A stretch of DNA of 64,000 nt from Bacteroidota bacterium (GCA_028288625.1 JAQBNI010000102.1:1-64000); one strand, 5' to 3'; numbered from the stretch's first letter, positions 38,052 to 47,006 are shown. Numbers and translations are program-made. Notes: generated from the letters alone by a model not told the origin.

Positions 38052-38984
38052 ATGGAAACAAGTAAAGTAAACGTGATTAACGAAGTCACCGTAAAGCTCG
38101 TTGCCCTACTCGACAAAGTAAGTAACGGCGATATTGAATATTGGATACCGCTTTCAGGGTTAGCGTATAATCCGGTCACGAAACACACGTACAATAGTTT
38201 AAATCAACTATTATTATCATTTGCCTTGCAAAAAATGCATTATAATCATAATAACTGGCTTTCGTTTAAGCAGATTAATGAGGCGGGTGGCACAGTCAAT
38301 AAGGGTGAAAAATCTACCTTGATTACCTTTACCGATGTGCTGTATTTTGATAAAGATAATAACAAGCTTTCTGCACAGGAAGCAATTAAGAAAGCGCAGA
38401 TCGAAAATGCGGGTATAAGAAAGTATAAAGATATTGCCATTTCTACCAAACGCTTTTTGAAGTATTACTATGTGTTCAATGTAGCGCAAACAAATGGACT
38501 TCCTGCTGAAATTATCGCGCCTGATTTGGTAAAATTACTGGATAAAGATAGGTTTGATATGGCAGACGAGATTGCACATGAAAATGGTGTTCTTATTAAA
38601 CACGTTTCAGGTAATTCTGCACACTATGAAGTTACCAATGATATTATACAAATGCCATTCTTGAAGCAATTTAAATCAACTGAAAATTACTACGCCACAC
38701 GCTTTCATGAAATAACACATTGGACAGGAAACGAAAAGAGATTAAATAGATCTTTTAGGAAAAAAGGTAGCCCTGAATATGCATTTGAAGAATTGATTGC
38801 GGAATTAGGCAGTACGTTTATGTGTGCGCATCTTCAAATTAAAGCTCCTCTTACTTCATCGGCTGCGTATGTTAAATCATGGTTGTCTGCTTTGGAGAAT
38901 GATAGAACATATATTCTAAAGGCGGTATCTCATGCAGAACGAGCAGTTCAATTCCTCTTAAAAAAACAAACCATCAGTGTTTAA
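38052..38984 (+). CDS. ArdC-like antirestriction protein with zincin metallopeptidase domain
   Basis: 310 residues from the Met of METSKVNVINEV; an upstream in-frame Met adds an unlikely hydrophobic leader. The N-terminal ArdC-type ssDNA-binding domain (~10-140) has WLSFKQINEAGGTVNKGEKSTLITF. The C-terminal metallopeptidase has HEITHWTGNEKR (HExxH) with a downstream EELIAELGS. ArdC proteins protect incoming plasmid or conjugative DNA from host restriction. Its presence fits a transferred element and it may also protect the element against the neighbouring methylation-based systems. It has its own terminator. Confidence 0.85.
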   Translation: METSKVNVINEVTVKLVALLDKVSNGDIEYWIPLSGLAYNPVTKHTYNSLNQLLLSFALQKMHYNHNNWLSFKQINEAGGTVNKGEKSTLITFTDVLYFDKDNNKLSAQEAIKKAQIENAGIRKYKDIAISTKRFLKYYYVFNVAQTNGLPAEIIAPDLVKLLDKDRFDMADEIAHENGVLIKHVSGNSAHYEVTNDIIQMPFLKQFKSTENYYATRFHEITHWTGNEKRLNRSFRKKGSPEYAFEELIAELGSTFMCAHLQIKAPLTSSAAYVKSWLSALENDRTYILKAVSHAERAVQFLLKKQTISV

Positions 38985-38996
38985 CTGGTGGTTTTT
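38970..38996 (+). terminator. Intrinsic terminator of the ArdC-like gene
   Basis: Stem ACCATCAG/CTGGTGGT (one G-T pair) spanning the stop codon, followed by five T residues. Confidence 0.8.
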
Positions 38997-39152
38997 ATGT
39001 TTTGCTTATTATTACTATCTCATTGATAATCTTAGACTAATCTATTGATAGTTTGATTACACACATTTAAATTTAAAAAAAAATCGTATTATTGAATTAT
39101 AAAATTTAGTAATAGAATCAATTATACATATTGATTAAACCATTATATAAAT

Positions 39153-40286
39153 ATGTCTAAAAAATATTGTTTTATAGTATCGCAGATAGGGATTGATGGA
39201 ACCCTAATAAGAGAAGTTGCTAATGCTGTCAAAAATAATATTATCAAACCTGCGATTGAATCAAATTACGATTTTGATAGATCGGATAGTCAATCATATC
39301 CGGGAGACATCGGAAAACAAATTGCAAATAGCATAATTACCGCAGATTTAGTTGTGGCAGATGTTACGCCTAATATTATAAAAAGAAGATTTTCCAAACC
39401 TATTATACAATTTAATGCAAATGTCATCTATGAGGTGGGCTTAAGACATGCATTAAACTTACCTATTATTACAATTTGTTCAAAAGATTATTTGGATAAC
39501 TATCAATTACCTTTTGATTTATCAAAATCAAGAACAATTCCTTTTAATTTAAATGCGACGAATGATGCTATTGATAGCATTAAAAGAATGCTAACTGAAA
39601 TTGAAAAACCAAACACATTCAAAATATACTCAGATTTTGCTGATGTACTTTATAATGAAAAGGGTATTTCAATTGATCACTTGCTTTCAGGAAAGTTTAG
39701 TCATTTGATCTCATGGGAATTATCATCAGAGCTAGAAGTAAATGCAAAAAATGTACTTGCTATTACACACAATCTAAATTGGGCTTCTCAACAGATTGAT
39801 AAACTCATTATAGATGTACAAAATCATCCATCACAATCAAATTATCATTGTTATATTTTAGTAGATAAAGACCCTTCTTCTAACCAGAACCTAGATATTA
39901 TGACTAAAAAAATTTCTAATGTTCCCGGAATGGAAAAACATTTTGAAATAAGAATAATTTCAACTGCTGAATATGAACAGATAAGAATAGATCCCTTTGT
40001 AAAAGAAATTATTCCTTTGCATAGTGATTTTGTAATTTATGAAAAGACAACTCATCCCAAAATTACAAATGGTATTGAGCACACATTTTTAGTAATCAGT
40101 ACATCTGCTGTACCGCCGCCCGCATTTATTTCCGCTACAAGTAAAAAAATCAACTATGATGTGATTATTGAAAATGCCTCTCAGGTTAACACGGTATATT
40201 ATTGGTTTAAGAATATGTGGAATAAAATTGGCGATTCTAGAAAAACACATACTCCACCCTTATCTACTTTTATAGATTTAATATGA
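39153..40286 (+). CDS. Nucleoside 2-deoxyribosyltransferase-like protein with C-terminal domain shared with the next gene
   Basis: 377 residues. Residues ~5-150 resemble the nucleoside 2-deoxyribosyltransferase/DRHyd fold: YCFIVSQIG, ADLVVADVT (64-72) and NVIYEVGLRHALNLPII, with Glu94 at the position of the catalytic Glu. Such domains cleave or transfer N-glycosidic bonds of (deoxy)nucleosides or nucleotides, and some serve in phage defence. Residues ~185-355 (LISWELSSELEVNAKNVLAI ... VIYEKTTHP ... YYWFKNMWNKIG) align with residues ~147-320 of the following protein. This C-terminal alpha/beta module is unrecognised. First gene of a six-gene plus-strand operon that ends in an ABC importer. Confidence 0.72.
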   Translation: MSKKYCFIVSQIGIDGTLIREVANAVKNNIIKPAIESNYDFDRSDSQSYPGDIGKQIANSIITADLVVADVTPNIIKRRFSKPIIQFNANVIYEVGLRHALNLPIITICSKDYLDNYQLPFDLSKSRTIPFNLNATNDAIDSIKRMLTEIEKPNTFKIYSDFADVLYNEKGISIDHLLSGKFSHLISWELSSELEVNAKNVLAITHNLNWASQQIDKLIIDVQNHPSQSNYHCYILVDKDPSSNQNLDIMTKKISNVPGMEKHFEIRIISTAEYEQIRIDPFVKEIIPLHSDFVIYEKTTHPKITNGIEHTFLVISTSAVPPPAFISATSKKINYDVIIENASQVNTVYYWFKNMWNKIGDSRKTHTPPLSTFIDLI

Positions 40287-40307
40287 CAATAAATTAAATA
40301 ATAATAG

Positions 40308-41300
40308 ATGGCTGATTCAAAAATAAAAGACTTACTGCAAAAAATAAATGATGGTTCAAAACATGACGAAGTAAAATTGGACCTTCATAAGGCGCAACTA
40401 GATTATTGGGCAAAATCAGTTGGTCTAGCAGTTGCTGTAATAGGTATAGTTCTCACAATAATAAGCTTAACAGGTATTAATAAATTACCAGAAGAAAAAA
40501 CCTTCATTTATTTGTATTTAGGTACAGCTGCATTTGTATTCTTCATTATATTTGCGACTGTTTTATATTTTCAAATTACTCGAATAACCGATCAATTAGC
40601 AAAAAATTATGCAGATTTTAAAACTGTTTTAGAAACATTCATATATTTGGAAGACACGTATAATTTGAAAATTATAAACTTAGGAAAACAAATTTCCATT
40701 GCAGAAGCAACAGCAAAAAACATAGCTAACGCACCCTTGTCGAACTTAATTTCATGGAACCAATCTGGAAAACTTGAATTAGAAGCCTCTAGAGTCTTTG
40801 CTATATCAATTGACTTATCATGGGTTAACAATCAAGACAAACTAGAAGAAATATTTATGGATTTAAGAGCAAATCCTGATGACAAATATTTCTATATAGT
40901 AACCTCAAATTCTGAAACAGCACTAAAGAATATTAATGATATTAATACTTTCTTAGCAAAAGAAATTCAAAATAATCCCGAGATAAAATATAAAGAAAGA
41001 TTTAAAATAATCAAGTTAATTGATTTAGAAAAAGACGGGTGTAAGATATTTCCTGATGGTAATTTCACATTGCCTATTCCTAACGATATCGTAATCTATA
41101 AGAAAATTACAGCTGGAAGAGTTGAAAAAACTGCTGTTATTAGTACACAAACTATTACAAAGACAAACCAAAGGTCTGCTGATGAACTTGATAATAATTA
41201 TGATGTAAAATTTACTGATCACAATGCAGTAAGTAGAATTGAGCTGTGGTTCAAAAGGACTTGGGAAGAAATTACAACGGAAAACATAAGTAATGAGTAA
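40308..41300 (+). CDS. Two-TM protein sharing a C-terminal domain with the upstream deoxyribosyltransferase-like protein
   Basis: 330 residues. Two TM helices (~38-56 and ~67-90) follow a short soluble N terminus, and a helical stretch (~91-140) links to a C-terminal domain at ~147-320. This domain has LISWNQSGKLELEASRVFAI, DIVIYKKITAG, AVISTQ and RIELWFKRTWEEI in the same order as its neighbour. The protein therefore looks like a membrane-bound partner carrying the same module. The 2-TM layout recalls sensor or SLATT-like conflict proteins, but no family can be named. It overlaps the next gene by 8 bases. Confidence 0.65.
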   Translation: MADSKIKDLLQKINDGSKHDEVKLDLHKAQLDYWAKSVGLAVAVIGIVLTIISLTGINKLPEEKTFIYLYLGTAAFVFFIIFATVLYFQITRITDQLAKNYADFKTVLETFIYLEDTYNLKIINLGKQISIAEATAKNIANAPLSNLISWNQSGKLELEASRVFAISIDLSWVNNQDKLEEIFMDLRANPDDKYFYIVTSNSETALKNINDINTFLAKEIQNNPEIKYKERFKIIKLIDLEKDGCKIFPDGNFTLPIPNDIVIYKKITAGRVEKTAVISTQTITKTNQRSADELDNNYDVKFTDHNAVSRIELWFKRTWEEITTENISNE

Positions 41301-42129
41301 TATAAAAACATGGTCGGATACTTTAACGCAGTTTCTTAAGTCTTCTAACGAAGATGAAAAAATACTAAGTCTATTTAGAAAGAATATTTTACCGAAAATA
41401 AATAATACTGTTAGAGGAGAAACCTTGAGTTGGTTAGAGATCGGTGTCGGTAACGGAAACAAGACCCAAATGATTGCACATGCAATAGCCAGTTTACATC
41501 AATTCAAAAGAATAAAACTCACTATTTGTGAGCCGAGCATTAATTGGCTTAATGACTTAAAATATTCTAGTTTTTCCGAAGATTTGCCCACGTTAGTTCA
41601 ATTAGATTTTAGGAATAACAGTATTGAGCAATTTATTAGTTTGCAGAAGGAAATGAGTTTTGATTTCATTTCTTTAGTTCAAGTAATGTATTCAATAAAT
41701 ATTAAGAACGCTATATTAGAATACATTGATAGAAGACCTAAGGATAAACCATGCTTACTTTGGATAGACGTAGAAGATAAATCTGGTGATTTTTATAAAA
41801 TACGCAAACTCCTCTATCAAAAAGCAAAAGATATAATTCCTTCATTATTGGATGAATTGTTGTATGATCTAGAAATTAGAAATATCTCGTATGAAACCTT
41901 TCTTACCTCAGATAAAATTTGCACTATAAATGTAAAAGAAGTTTTGACTAATGAAAACCATTGGCTATTTCCATTTATTTTAGGCTATAACATTAATGAT
42001 TTTAATACAATGCCATCTAATAATAAAAATCTAGTCATAAACATCATAAGAGATTATATTTCAGGGCTTGGAAGAAATGAATTAAATATTCCAGATATTT
42101 CTGTTCTGATACATTTAGATAACGAATGA
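41293..42129 (+). CDS. SAM-dependent class I methyltransferase-like protein
   Basis: 278 residues. The SAM-binding glycine motif is LEIGVGNGNKTQMI (~48-61), followed by an acidic end of strand 2 (LTICEPSINWL) and FDFISLVQVMYSI as motif IV. The fold resembles small-molecule methyltransferases (histamine-N-methyltransferase type), not DNA methyltransferases; no DPPY/SPPY motif is seen. Substrate unknown. It overlaps the previous gene by 8 bases and the ABC ATPase gene by 4 (ATGA), so all are translationally coupled. Confidence 0.7.
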   Translation: MSNIKTWSDTLTQFLKSSNEDEKILSLFRKNILPKINNTVRGETLSWLEIGVGNGNKTQMIAHAIASLHQFKRIKLTICEPSINWLNDLKYSSFSEDLPTLVQLDFRNNSIEQFISLQKEMSFDFISLVQVMYSINIKNAILEYIDRRPKDKPCLLWIDVEDKSGDFYKIRKLLYQKAKDIIPSLLDELLYDLEIRNISYETFLTSDKICTINVKEVLTNENHWLFPFILGYNINDFNTMPSNNKNLVINIIRDYISGLGRNELNIPDISVLIHLDNE

Positions 42130-42911
42130 ATAAAACAGTAATAGAAAATATAAGACACGCTTTTGTAAATAAAAGAGACTCTCTAGAAGTGATTAGGAAG
42201 TTTTCAATATCTGTAAATGAAGGCGAAACAATTGCCATTTTAGGCCCTTCAGGCTGCGGAAAATCTACAATTTTACGATGCATAGCAAGTTTGATTAAAC
42301 CCTTAAGTGGTTCAATTACTATAAATAATATACCTTCAACTATTGCAATAAAGAAAAAAATGATTGGTTTTGCTTTCCAGGAAGCAGCTTTATTGGAGTG
42401 GGAAACGGTTGTTAATAATATACTATTACCAGGCAAAATAGGACTTCACACAAAAACCATTGCAGAATTGGAAAAAAAATCCGAAGAATTGATAAGTTTA
42501 ATGGGATTAACTGGATTTGAATGCTTCTACCCATCACAGCTATCGGGTGGGATGAAACAACGAGTCGCATTGGCAAGAGCACTGCTATTGGAGCCATCTC
42601 TTTTATTGCTGGACGAACCTTTCGGTTCATTAGATTTACTAACAAGATCAAATCTAATTGTAGAATTTAGTAAAATAATGTCAGTAAACAAAATTCCTAC
42701 CATTATAGTCACCCATAGTGTTGAAGAGGCGGTTTTTTTAGCAGACAAAGTATTAATACTCTCTCCGAGGCCTTGTAGTATAATTGCAGAAATAAGTCCT
42801 GAATTAGTTGAAGAGAAATCGTTTAAAATGTTTGACGACGCCGCTTTTATTACTAAAGTTGCTGAATGCAGGAAAATACTTTTAGAAAGTTGGAACAATG
42901 ACAAAAATTAA
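42126..42911 (+). CDS. ABC importer ATPase (SsuB/TauB/ThiZ-like)
   Basis: 261 residues. Walker A GPSGCGKST (~40-48), Q-loop FAFQEAALLEW, signature LSGGMKQR, Walker B LLLLDEPFGSLD, and the H-loop His in VTHSVEEA. This is the nitrate/sulfonate/taurine/pyrimidine importer class. It energises uptake with the permease that overlaps it by 14 bases and the lipoprotein binding protein downstream. Confidence 0.93.
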   Translation: MNKTVIENIRHAFVNKRDSLEVIRKFSISVNEGETIAILGPSGCGKSTILRCIASLIKPLSGSITINNIPSTIAIKKKMIGFAFQEAALLEWETVVNNILLPGKIGLHTKTIAELEKKSEELISLMGLTGFECFYPSQLSGGMKQRVALARALLLEPSLLLLDEPFGSLDLLTRSNLIVEFSKIMSVNKIPTIIVTHSVEEAVFLADKVLILSPRPCSIIAEISPELVEEKSFKMFDDAAFITKVAECRKILLESWNNDKN

Positions 42912-43665
42912 ATATCATATTAACTACACAATTCCATTAACAGTTTTTATTCTGTTATTAATATCATGGGAATTCTTGCCTAAGACATTTAATATCCCTA
43001 CTTATATTTTTCCAAGACTATCACAAATATATAATGCGATAGTTTTAAACAAAGCCAATATTGTTGTTCATTTTAAAACTACACTTTTAGAAGCAACTAT
43101 AGGTTTTATTCTAGGGTCTCTTATTGGTTTCTTAGTTGGGGTTGCTATGGCTCAATCAAAATTATTTTCCAACGTTGCGCTGCCATATGTAATTGCCTCA
43201 AATGCTATCCCTGTAATTGCTATTGCACCAATTATCATTTTGTGGTTTGGTCAAGGTATTGTCGCAAAAGCCATTGTATCCGCTTTCTTATGTTTCTTTC
43301 CCTTAGTGATAAATACTTATAAAGGATTAAATGAATATAATTTAATTTATAAAGAACTATTTCAGCTTTATGGAGCGTCCCACAGTGATTTTTTATTAAA
43401 ATTTAAATTGTCAAATGCCGTTCCATATATAATTTCAGGTTTAAAATTAAATGCCACTTTTGCCGTTGTCGGTGCCGTTGTCGGTGAATTTATAGGAGCG
43501 AATGCCGGGTTAGGATTTGGTATGCTCCAAGCATCATATAGTCTAAATACACCACGTCTGTGGGGCTATATTCTGATTTCATGCTTACTTGGAGTGACAA
43601 TGTACTTATTAATGTATTTACTTGAATTGTACTTATTGAGGCACAGAATAAATGATAATAATTAA
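42898..43665 (+). CDS. ABC importer permease (SsuC/ThiX/RibX-like)
   Basis: 255 residues with six predicted TM helices. The inner-membrane permease EAA-like loop is at ~150-180 (YKELFQLYGASHSDFLLKFKLSNAVPYIISGLKL). VGAVVGEFIGANAGLGF is characteristic of the nitrate/sulfonate/thiamine-precursor permease class. It pairs with the ATPase of the preceding gene. Confidence 0.92.
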   Translation: MTKIKYHINYTIPLTVFILLLISWEFLPKTFNIPTYIFPRLSQIYNAIVLNKANIVVHFKTTLLEATIGFILGSLIGFLVGVAMAQSKLFSNVALPYVIASNAIPVIAIAPIIILWFGQGIVAKAIVSAFLCFFPLVINTYKGLNEYNLIYKELFQLYGASHSDFLLKFKLSNAVPYIISGLKLNATFAVVGAVVGEFIGANAGLGFGMLQASYSLNTPRLWGYILISCLLGVTMYLLMYLLELYLLRHRINDNN

Positions 43666-43676
43666 AAACAAACTTT

Positions 43677-44684
43677 ATGAAATATCTATTAGTGTTACTT
43701 ATTCCAATTGGAATGTTTCTTTCAGGTTGTAACTCTTGCAGTAAACCTAAAGACACAACAATTAACTTACGACTGCAGTGGATACCTCAAACGCAATTTG
43801 CAGGATATATTGTGGCTAAACAAAAAGGATTTTATGAAGCGGAAGGATTAAAAGTAAACCTTAATCCAGCGGGTCCTGATTTAAAACCTCAGGTAACAGT
43901 TGCAAATGGTTCGGATCAAATTGGTATTGGTGTACCGAATCAAGTTATTTCAGCAAGAACTAATGGAGTGCCATTAGTAACTATTGCTCAAATTTTTCAA
44001 GATTCTCCTAATAGATATGTACTGAAAAGTCAAAATAAAATTGACAGCTTAAAACAATTAAAAGGGAAAAAGATAGGATTATGGCTTGGAGGGGACGAAG
44101 CAGAATTTGTATCAATGCTTAAGACGGCAAATATGACTTTAAACGATGTAACAGTGGTTGCACAAGAATATTCAGTAGCGCCTTTTTTACAAGACCAATA
44201 TGTTTTATCAATGGTTACGGTATACAATGAATTAAACCTAATTCAAAAGGAAGGTTACCAAGGGGACAGATTGCAAATATTATCTCCTAAGGATTATCAT
44301 TCGGCTATTTTGGGTGATATGATATTTACTACTGACAAATATATTAAAGATAACCCAGGAACAGTTCAAAAATTTCTGACTGCCTCAATCAAGGGATGGA
44401 AGTATTGTATAGATCATCCTGAAGAAGCATTAGATATTGTAATGAAATACAATCCTGAATTGAACAGAGATGAACAAAAATATATGTTAACCGCATGTAT
44501 TGGTTTGATAAAGACTGGTAGTAGTCTCACAAATGGCATCGGGTATATTAATGAAGATGATTATAGTAATGCTCAAAGAATTTTAAAAATTTCTAAGCAG
44601 ATTGATAAGGAAGTTGATATCAAAACTACGTTCAATCTTTCCATCTGGAACGAAGTTCCAGATAGTGTTAAAGTTTTAAAATAA
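43677..44684 (+). CDS. NMT1/THI5-like (ThiY/RibY-type) substrate-binding lipoprotein
   Basis: 335 residues. The lipoprotein signal ends in MFLSGC (Cys18). The mature part has the NMT1/THI5 pattern: LRLQWIPQTQFAGYIVAKQKGFYEAEGLKV, then SDQIGIGVPNQVISART, LKGKKIGLW and the helical ATIKGW-like segment (ASIKGWKYCIDHPEEALDIV). In related importers the ligand is a pyrimidine (thiamine precursor), riboflavin, sulfonate or nitrate. Here the deoxyribosyltransferase-like gene upstream favours a nucleobase-like ligand, but that is inference. Last gene of the six-gene operon. Confidence 0.88.
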   Translation: MKYLLVLLIPIGMFLSGCNSCSKPKDTTINLRLQWIPQTQFAGYIVAKQKGFYEAEGLKVNLNPAGPDLKPQVTVANGSDQIGIGVPNQVISARTNGVPLVTIAQIFQDSPNRYVLKSQNKIDSLKQLKGKKIGLWLGGDEAEFVSMLKTANMTLNDVTVVAQEYSVAPFLQDQYVLSMVTVYNELNLIQKEGYQGDRLQILSPKDYHSAILGDMIFTTDKYIKDNPGTVQKFLTASIKGWKYCIDHPEEALDIVMKYNPELNRDEQKYMLTACIGLIKTGSSLTNGIGYINEDDYSNAQRILKISKQIDKEVDIKTTFNLSIWNEVPDSVKVLK

Positions 44685-44704
44685 TTAAAGATAATTGATA
44701 TAAG

Positions 44705-44740
44705 AGAAGCCGCCTCAAATTGAAGCGGCTTCTTTATTTT
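44705..44740 (+). terminator. Strong intrinsic terminator of the six-gene operon
   Basis: Perfect 9-bp GC-rich stem AGAAGCCGC/GCGGCTTCT (44705-44713 / 44725-44733) followed by a T-rich stretch (TTATTTT). It closes the deoxyribosyltransferase-methyltransferase-ABC operon. Confidence 0.9.
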
Positions 44741-44997
44741 GCTGTATGGGATCTTCCCATGCTTTCAGAATGAAAACCTGATGTCCTAATTAGACTAACA
44801 ACATAATCTTAAAATTAATATAAAATTTGGGAAAAACAAATTTTACTTATTCTAAACTTATTATTAACTCTAAAAAGGTAGTCCTTCTAACCATATAAAC
44901 CAACCTTCTTAAAGAAATTTAAGTCGAATTGATTTACTTACTCAAACAAATATGCGTGCGATTTCGTACTTTCAATGATATAAACCATGCTTCTATT
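44741..44997. other. Intergenic region before the Rhs-like remnant
   Basis: About 257 AT-rich bases with no gene and no recognised element. Confidence 0.5.
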
Positions 44998-45564
44998 ATG
45001 GGGTCATTGAACAATATTCTATGTGCTTTTTTAGCAATATCCCCTATTTTCTATTTAAACGCTCAACAGTCGTATGATCCCTTCCAATATGGAAACTCTC
45101 CCAACCCGATTCAACCACCCTATGTCCCAAGTCTTGAGCAATTGCGCAATAACTCTCAGACGCAAATAAATTCTACCAATTATGAGGCGATGAAAAAAAC
45201 AGGATATGTTAGTCCACCCACCCAAGCTGATATTATTGCCAATCAACAAAGGCAGTTGCAAGGAAAACCACCTAAACTTTCAAAACAGCAAGAGTTGGAA
45301 AAAGAGATGACAAGTTTACTACAAGAATTAACCAAAAATAATCAGTTAGCACATGAGGAAGATTATTATCATTCATCAAAATACTTAAATGATTTACCTA
45401 ATTATGTAAAAGCAAAAAGTCGTATCAAAGATATGCTTGATGGTAAAATTCCTCTATCGGTAAAAGATGCTTATTACCTTGCCGAATCTGCTTATGGAAA
45501 TGTACCGCTCACGTACGAAGAATACAATAAACTCATCGCATCCGTTTACAAGCATACATCCTAA
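44998..45564 (+). CDS. Secreted hypothetical protein, probably C-terminally truncated
   Basis: 189 residues from the Met of MGSLNNILCAFLAISPIFYLNA, which gives a good signal peptide ending before QQ. The frame is open 23 codons further upstream from a TTG without benefit. The rest is Pro/Gln/Asn-rich, then helical and charged, ending in AYYLAESAYGNVPLTYEEYNKLI. I do not recognise a family with certainty, but this ending looks like the middle of longer Bacteroidota proteins. It is cut short where the Rhs-core frame begins (98-base overlap in another frame). Possibly a gene truncated by recombination. Confidence 0.5.
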   Translation: MGSLNNILCAFLAISPIFYLNAQQSYDPFQYGNSPNPIQPPYVPSLEQLRNNSQTQINSTNYEAMKKTGYVSPPTQADIIANQQRQLQGKPPKLSKQQELEKEMTSLLQELTKNNQLAHEEDYYHSSKYLNDLPNYVKAKSRIKDMLDGKIPLSVKDAYYLAESAYGNVPLTYEEYNKLIASVYKHTS

Positions 45565-46543
45565 AGATGACAAATCTTCGAAGTATAAATCGCTTTCAGG
45601 AGGTTTGTTTCAGGAGGTGTTTGAACAAAAGAAATATGAACCATATGGACATTTCATATTCAATACGACAACCCTAAACATATCAAAAATAGACAGCAAA
45701 GCCGAAGATAATCTTTTAATAGATCCTGTTGCATTTGCCTATGATTTTGGAGCGAGAATATATGATGCGAGACTTGGTAGATTTTTGAGTACTGACCCAT
45801 CGACTTCCAAATTTCCTGGGATGAGCCCTTACAACTCATTTAATGACAATCCTGTATTATATGTTGACAAGAATGGCAGAGAGCCTGACCGCAACCAAGC
45901 AGGTACAATCTCTGAAGCAGTTGCACAGTGGAAAAACCTTAAAAATCCGTCATCTTGGACAATTATGAAATACATCCAGACTGATCCTAATGCCGTAAGA
46001 TACGTCTATACAGAGAAAGGTGGATGGATAGATTTACAGCATTATTGGGGAGCAATTAACTATGGTAAAGCGGCGATGGACGCATTAGAGCCAGCAAGTG
46101 GAAATAAATTCTTACAAAATCATGTTTTAGGAAAAGGATCAAATGAAAGCTATTATTCTTATGAGGATTTACCCTCCAATAAATTTGGCTCAGAAGCTCC
46201 TATTTGGAAAAAAGAGCATGTTGTAGTTAATAGGTATGGAACCACTGTTGAAAGTATGAAACAAGGTGCTGAATTATTTAGTGCTGTACAAAAACAATTC
46301 ACTGATGCAAAAGCAACAGAACCTGAACAAGCACCAAATTGGAGAGGTATACCATTTCAAGATCATACACAATTAAGAAATAGGTTGCCAGATGATTGCA
46401 GTGATAATAATTGTGAAGAAATAAAAACGGGAGATTTTATACCTCAAAATCACACGAGTGAACCATATAATTTAAAAGATTTTGCGCCAGCAGCAAGTAG
46501 TATAAACAAAGGAAATACAGTAGTTGGAAATACAGGACACTAA
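45467..46543 (+). CDS. Truncated Rhs protein: core boundary plus C-terminal toxin tip
   Basis: At most 358 residues; the true start is unclear and the long N-terminal YD-repeat shell is missing. Residues ~85-142 are the Rhs core end (YDFGARIYDARLGRFLSTDP ... MSPYNSFNDNPVLYVDKNG). The variable tip follows, about 215 residues with GWIDLQHYWGAINYG and SYYSYEDLPSNKFGSEA, resembling polymorphic-toxin tips. Its activity is unknown. As it stands it is an orphan tip. It could be a silent cassette that is recombined onto a full Rhs gene elsewhere, or a degraded remnant. A candidate immunity gene follows directly. Confidence 0.65.
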   Translation: MLITLPNLLMEMYRSRTKNTINSSHPFTSIHPKDDKSSKYKSLSGGLFQEVFEQKKYEPYGHFIFNTTTLNISKIDSKAEDNLLIDPVAFAYDFGARIYDARLGRFLSTDPSTSKFPGMSPYNSFNDNPVLYVDKNGREPDRNQAGTISEAVAQWKNLKNPSSWTIMKYIQTDPNAVRYVYTEKGGWIDLQHYWGAINYGKAAMDALEPASGNKFLQNHVLGKGSNESYYSYEDLPSNKFGSEAPIWKKEHVVVNRYGTTVESMKQGAELFSAVQKQFTDAKATEPEQAPNWRGIPFQDHTQLRNRLPDDCSDNNCEEIKTGDFIPQNHTSEPYNLKDFAPAASSINKGNTVVGNTGH

Positions 46544-46550
46544 ATATTTT

Positions 46551-47006
46551 ATGAAAAACACGTATTGGTTAACTATAGTTATCATAATTATATTTCTTTC
46601 TTCTTGTACAAGAAAATTAGATTATGAAAAAAACAAATCAGAATATGATCTAATTGTTAATTGTCTTTTAAAAAACTATCCAAAATTATATGATTCAATA
46701 ATAAATACACCTCTAAAAGGTTCTATTTATACCGATGATTTAAAACTAATTTGTAAAAAATGTAATTTTAAAGTAGATAATGTAATGGATGATATAGAAT
46801 CTATTAATTTGTATGAAGATACAACCATAGCATTTTATCCAAAGTGTAGTGGTAACAATATCATTTTACTTATTTATTCATCTAATCCATCCTCTCTTGA
46901 CATTAGAGATATAGTATTAGCCAAATATGACAATAGATACAAAGCCTATAAGCAGATTAACAGCCATTGGTTATACATTAAAGGAAATATTGGCATGGCT
47001 AATTGA
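46551..47006 (+). CDS. Small lipoprotein, candidate immunity protein for the Rhs tip
   Basis: 151 residues from the Met of MKNTYWLTIVIIIIFLSSC; nine more codons are open upstream and overlap the toxin gene. The lipobox LSSC marks it as a lipoprotein. The mature part is acidic and mixed alpha/beta with a CKKC pair, and no family is recognised. It sits 7 bases after the Rhs-tip stop, which is the usual place for an immunity gene; a lipoprotein would match a toxin acting in the cell envelope. Confidence 0.55.
   Translation: MKNTYWLTIVIIIIFLSSCTRKLDYEKNKSEYDLIVNCLLKNYPKLYDSIINTPLKGSIYTDDLKLICKKCNFKVDNVMDDIESINLYEDTTIAFYPKCSGNNIILLIYSSNPSSLDIRDIVLAKYDNRYKAYKQINSHWLYIKGNIGMAN

Noticed and set aside
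41025-41462. Minus-strand frame of 145 codons inside the six-gene operon
   Set aside because: It overlaps two well-supported plus-strand genes and has low-complexity composition.
41293-42129. DNA methyltransferase
   Set aside because: It has a SAM-binding motif but no DPPY/SPPY or Cys catalytic motif; a small-molecule methyltransferase fits better.
42126-44684. ABC genes as a multidrug or LolCDE-type exporter
   Set aside because: The permease and the NMT1/THI5-like lipoprotein fit an importer of the nitrate/sulfonate/pyrimidine class.
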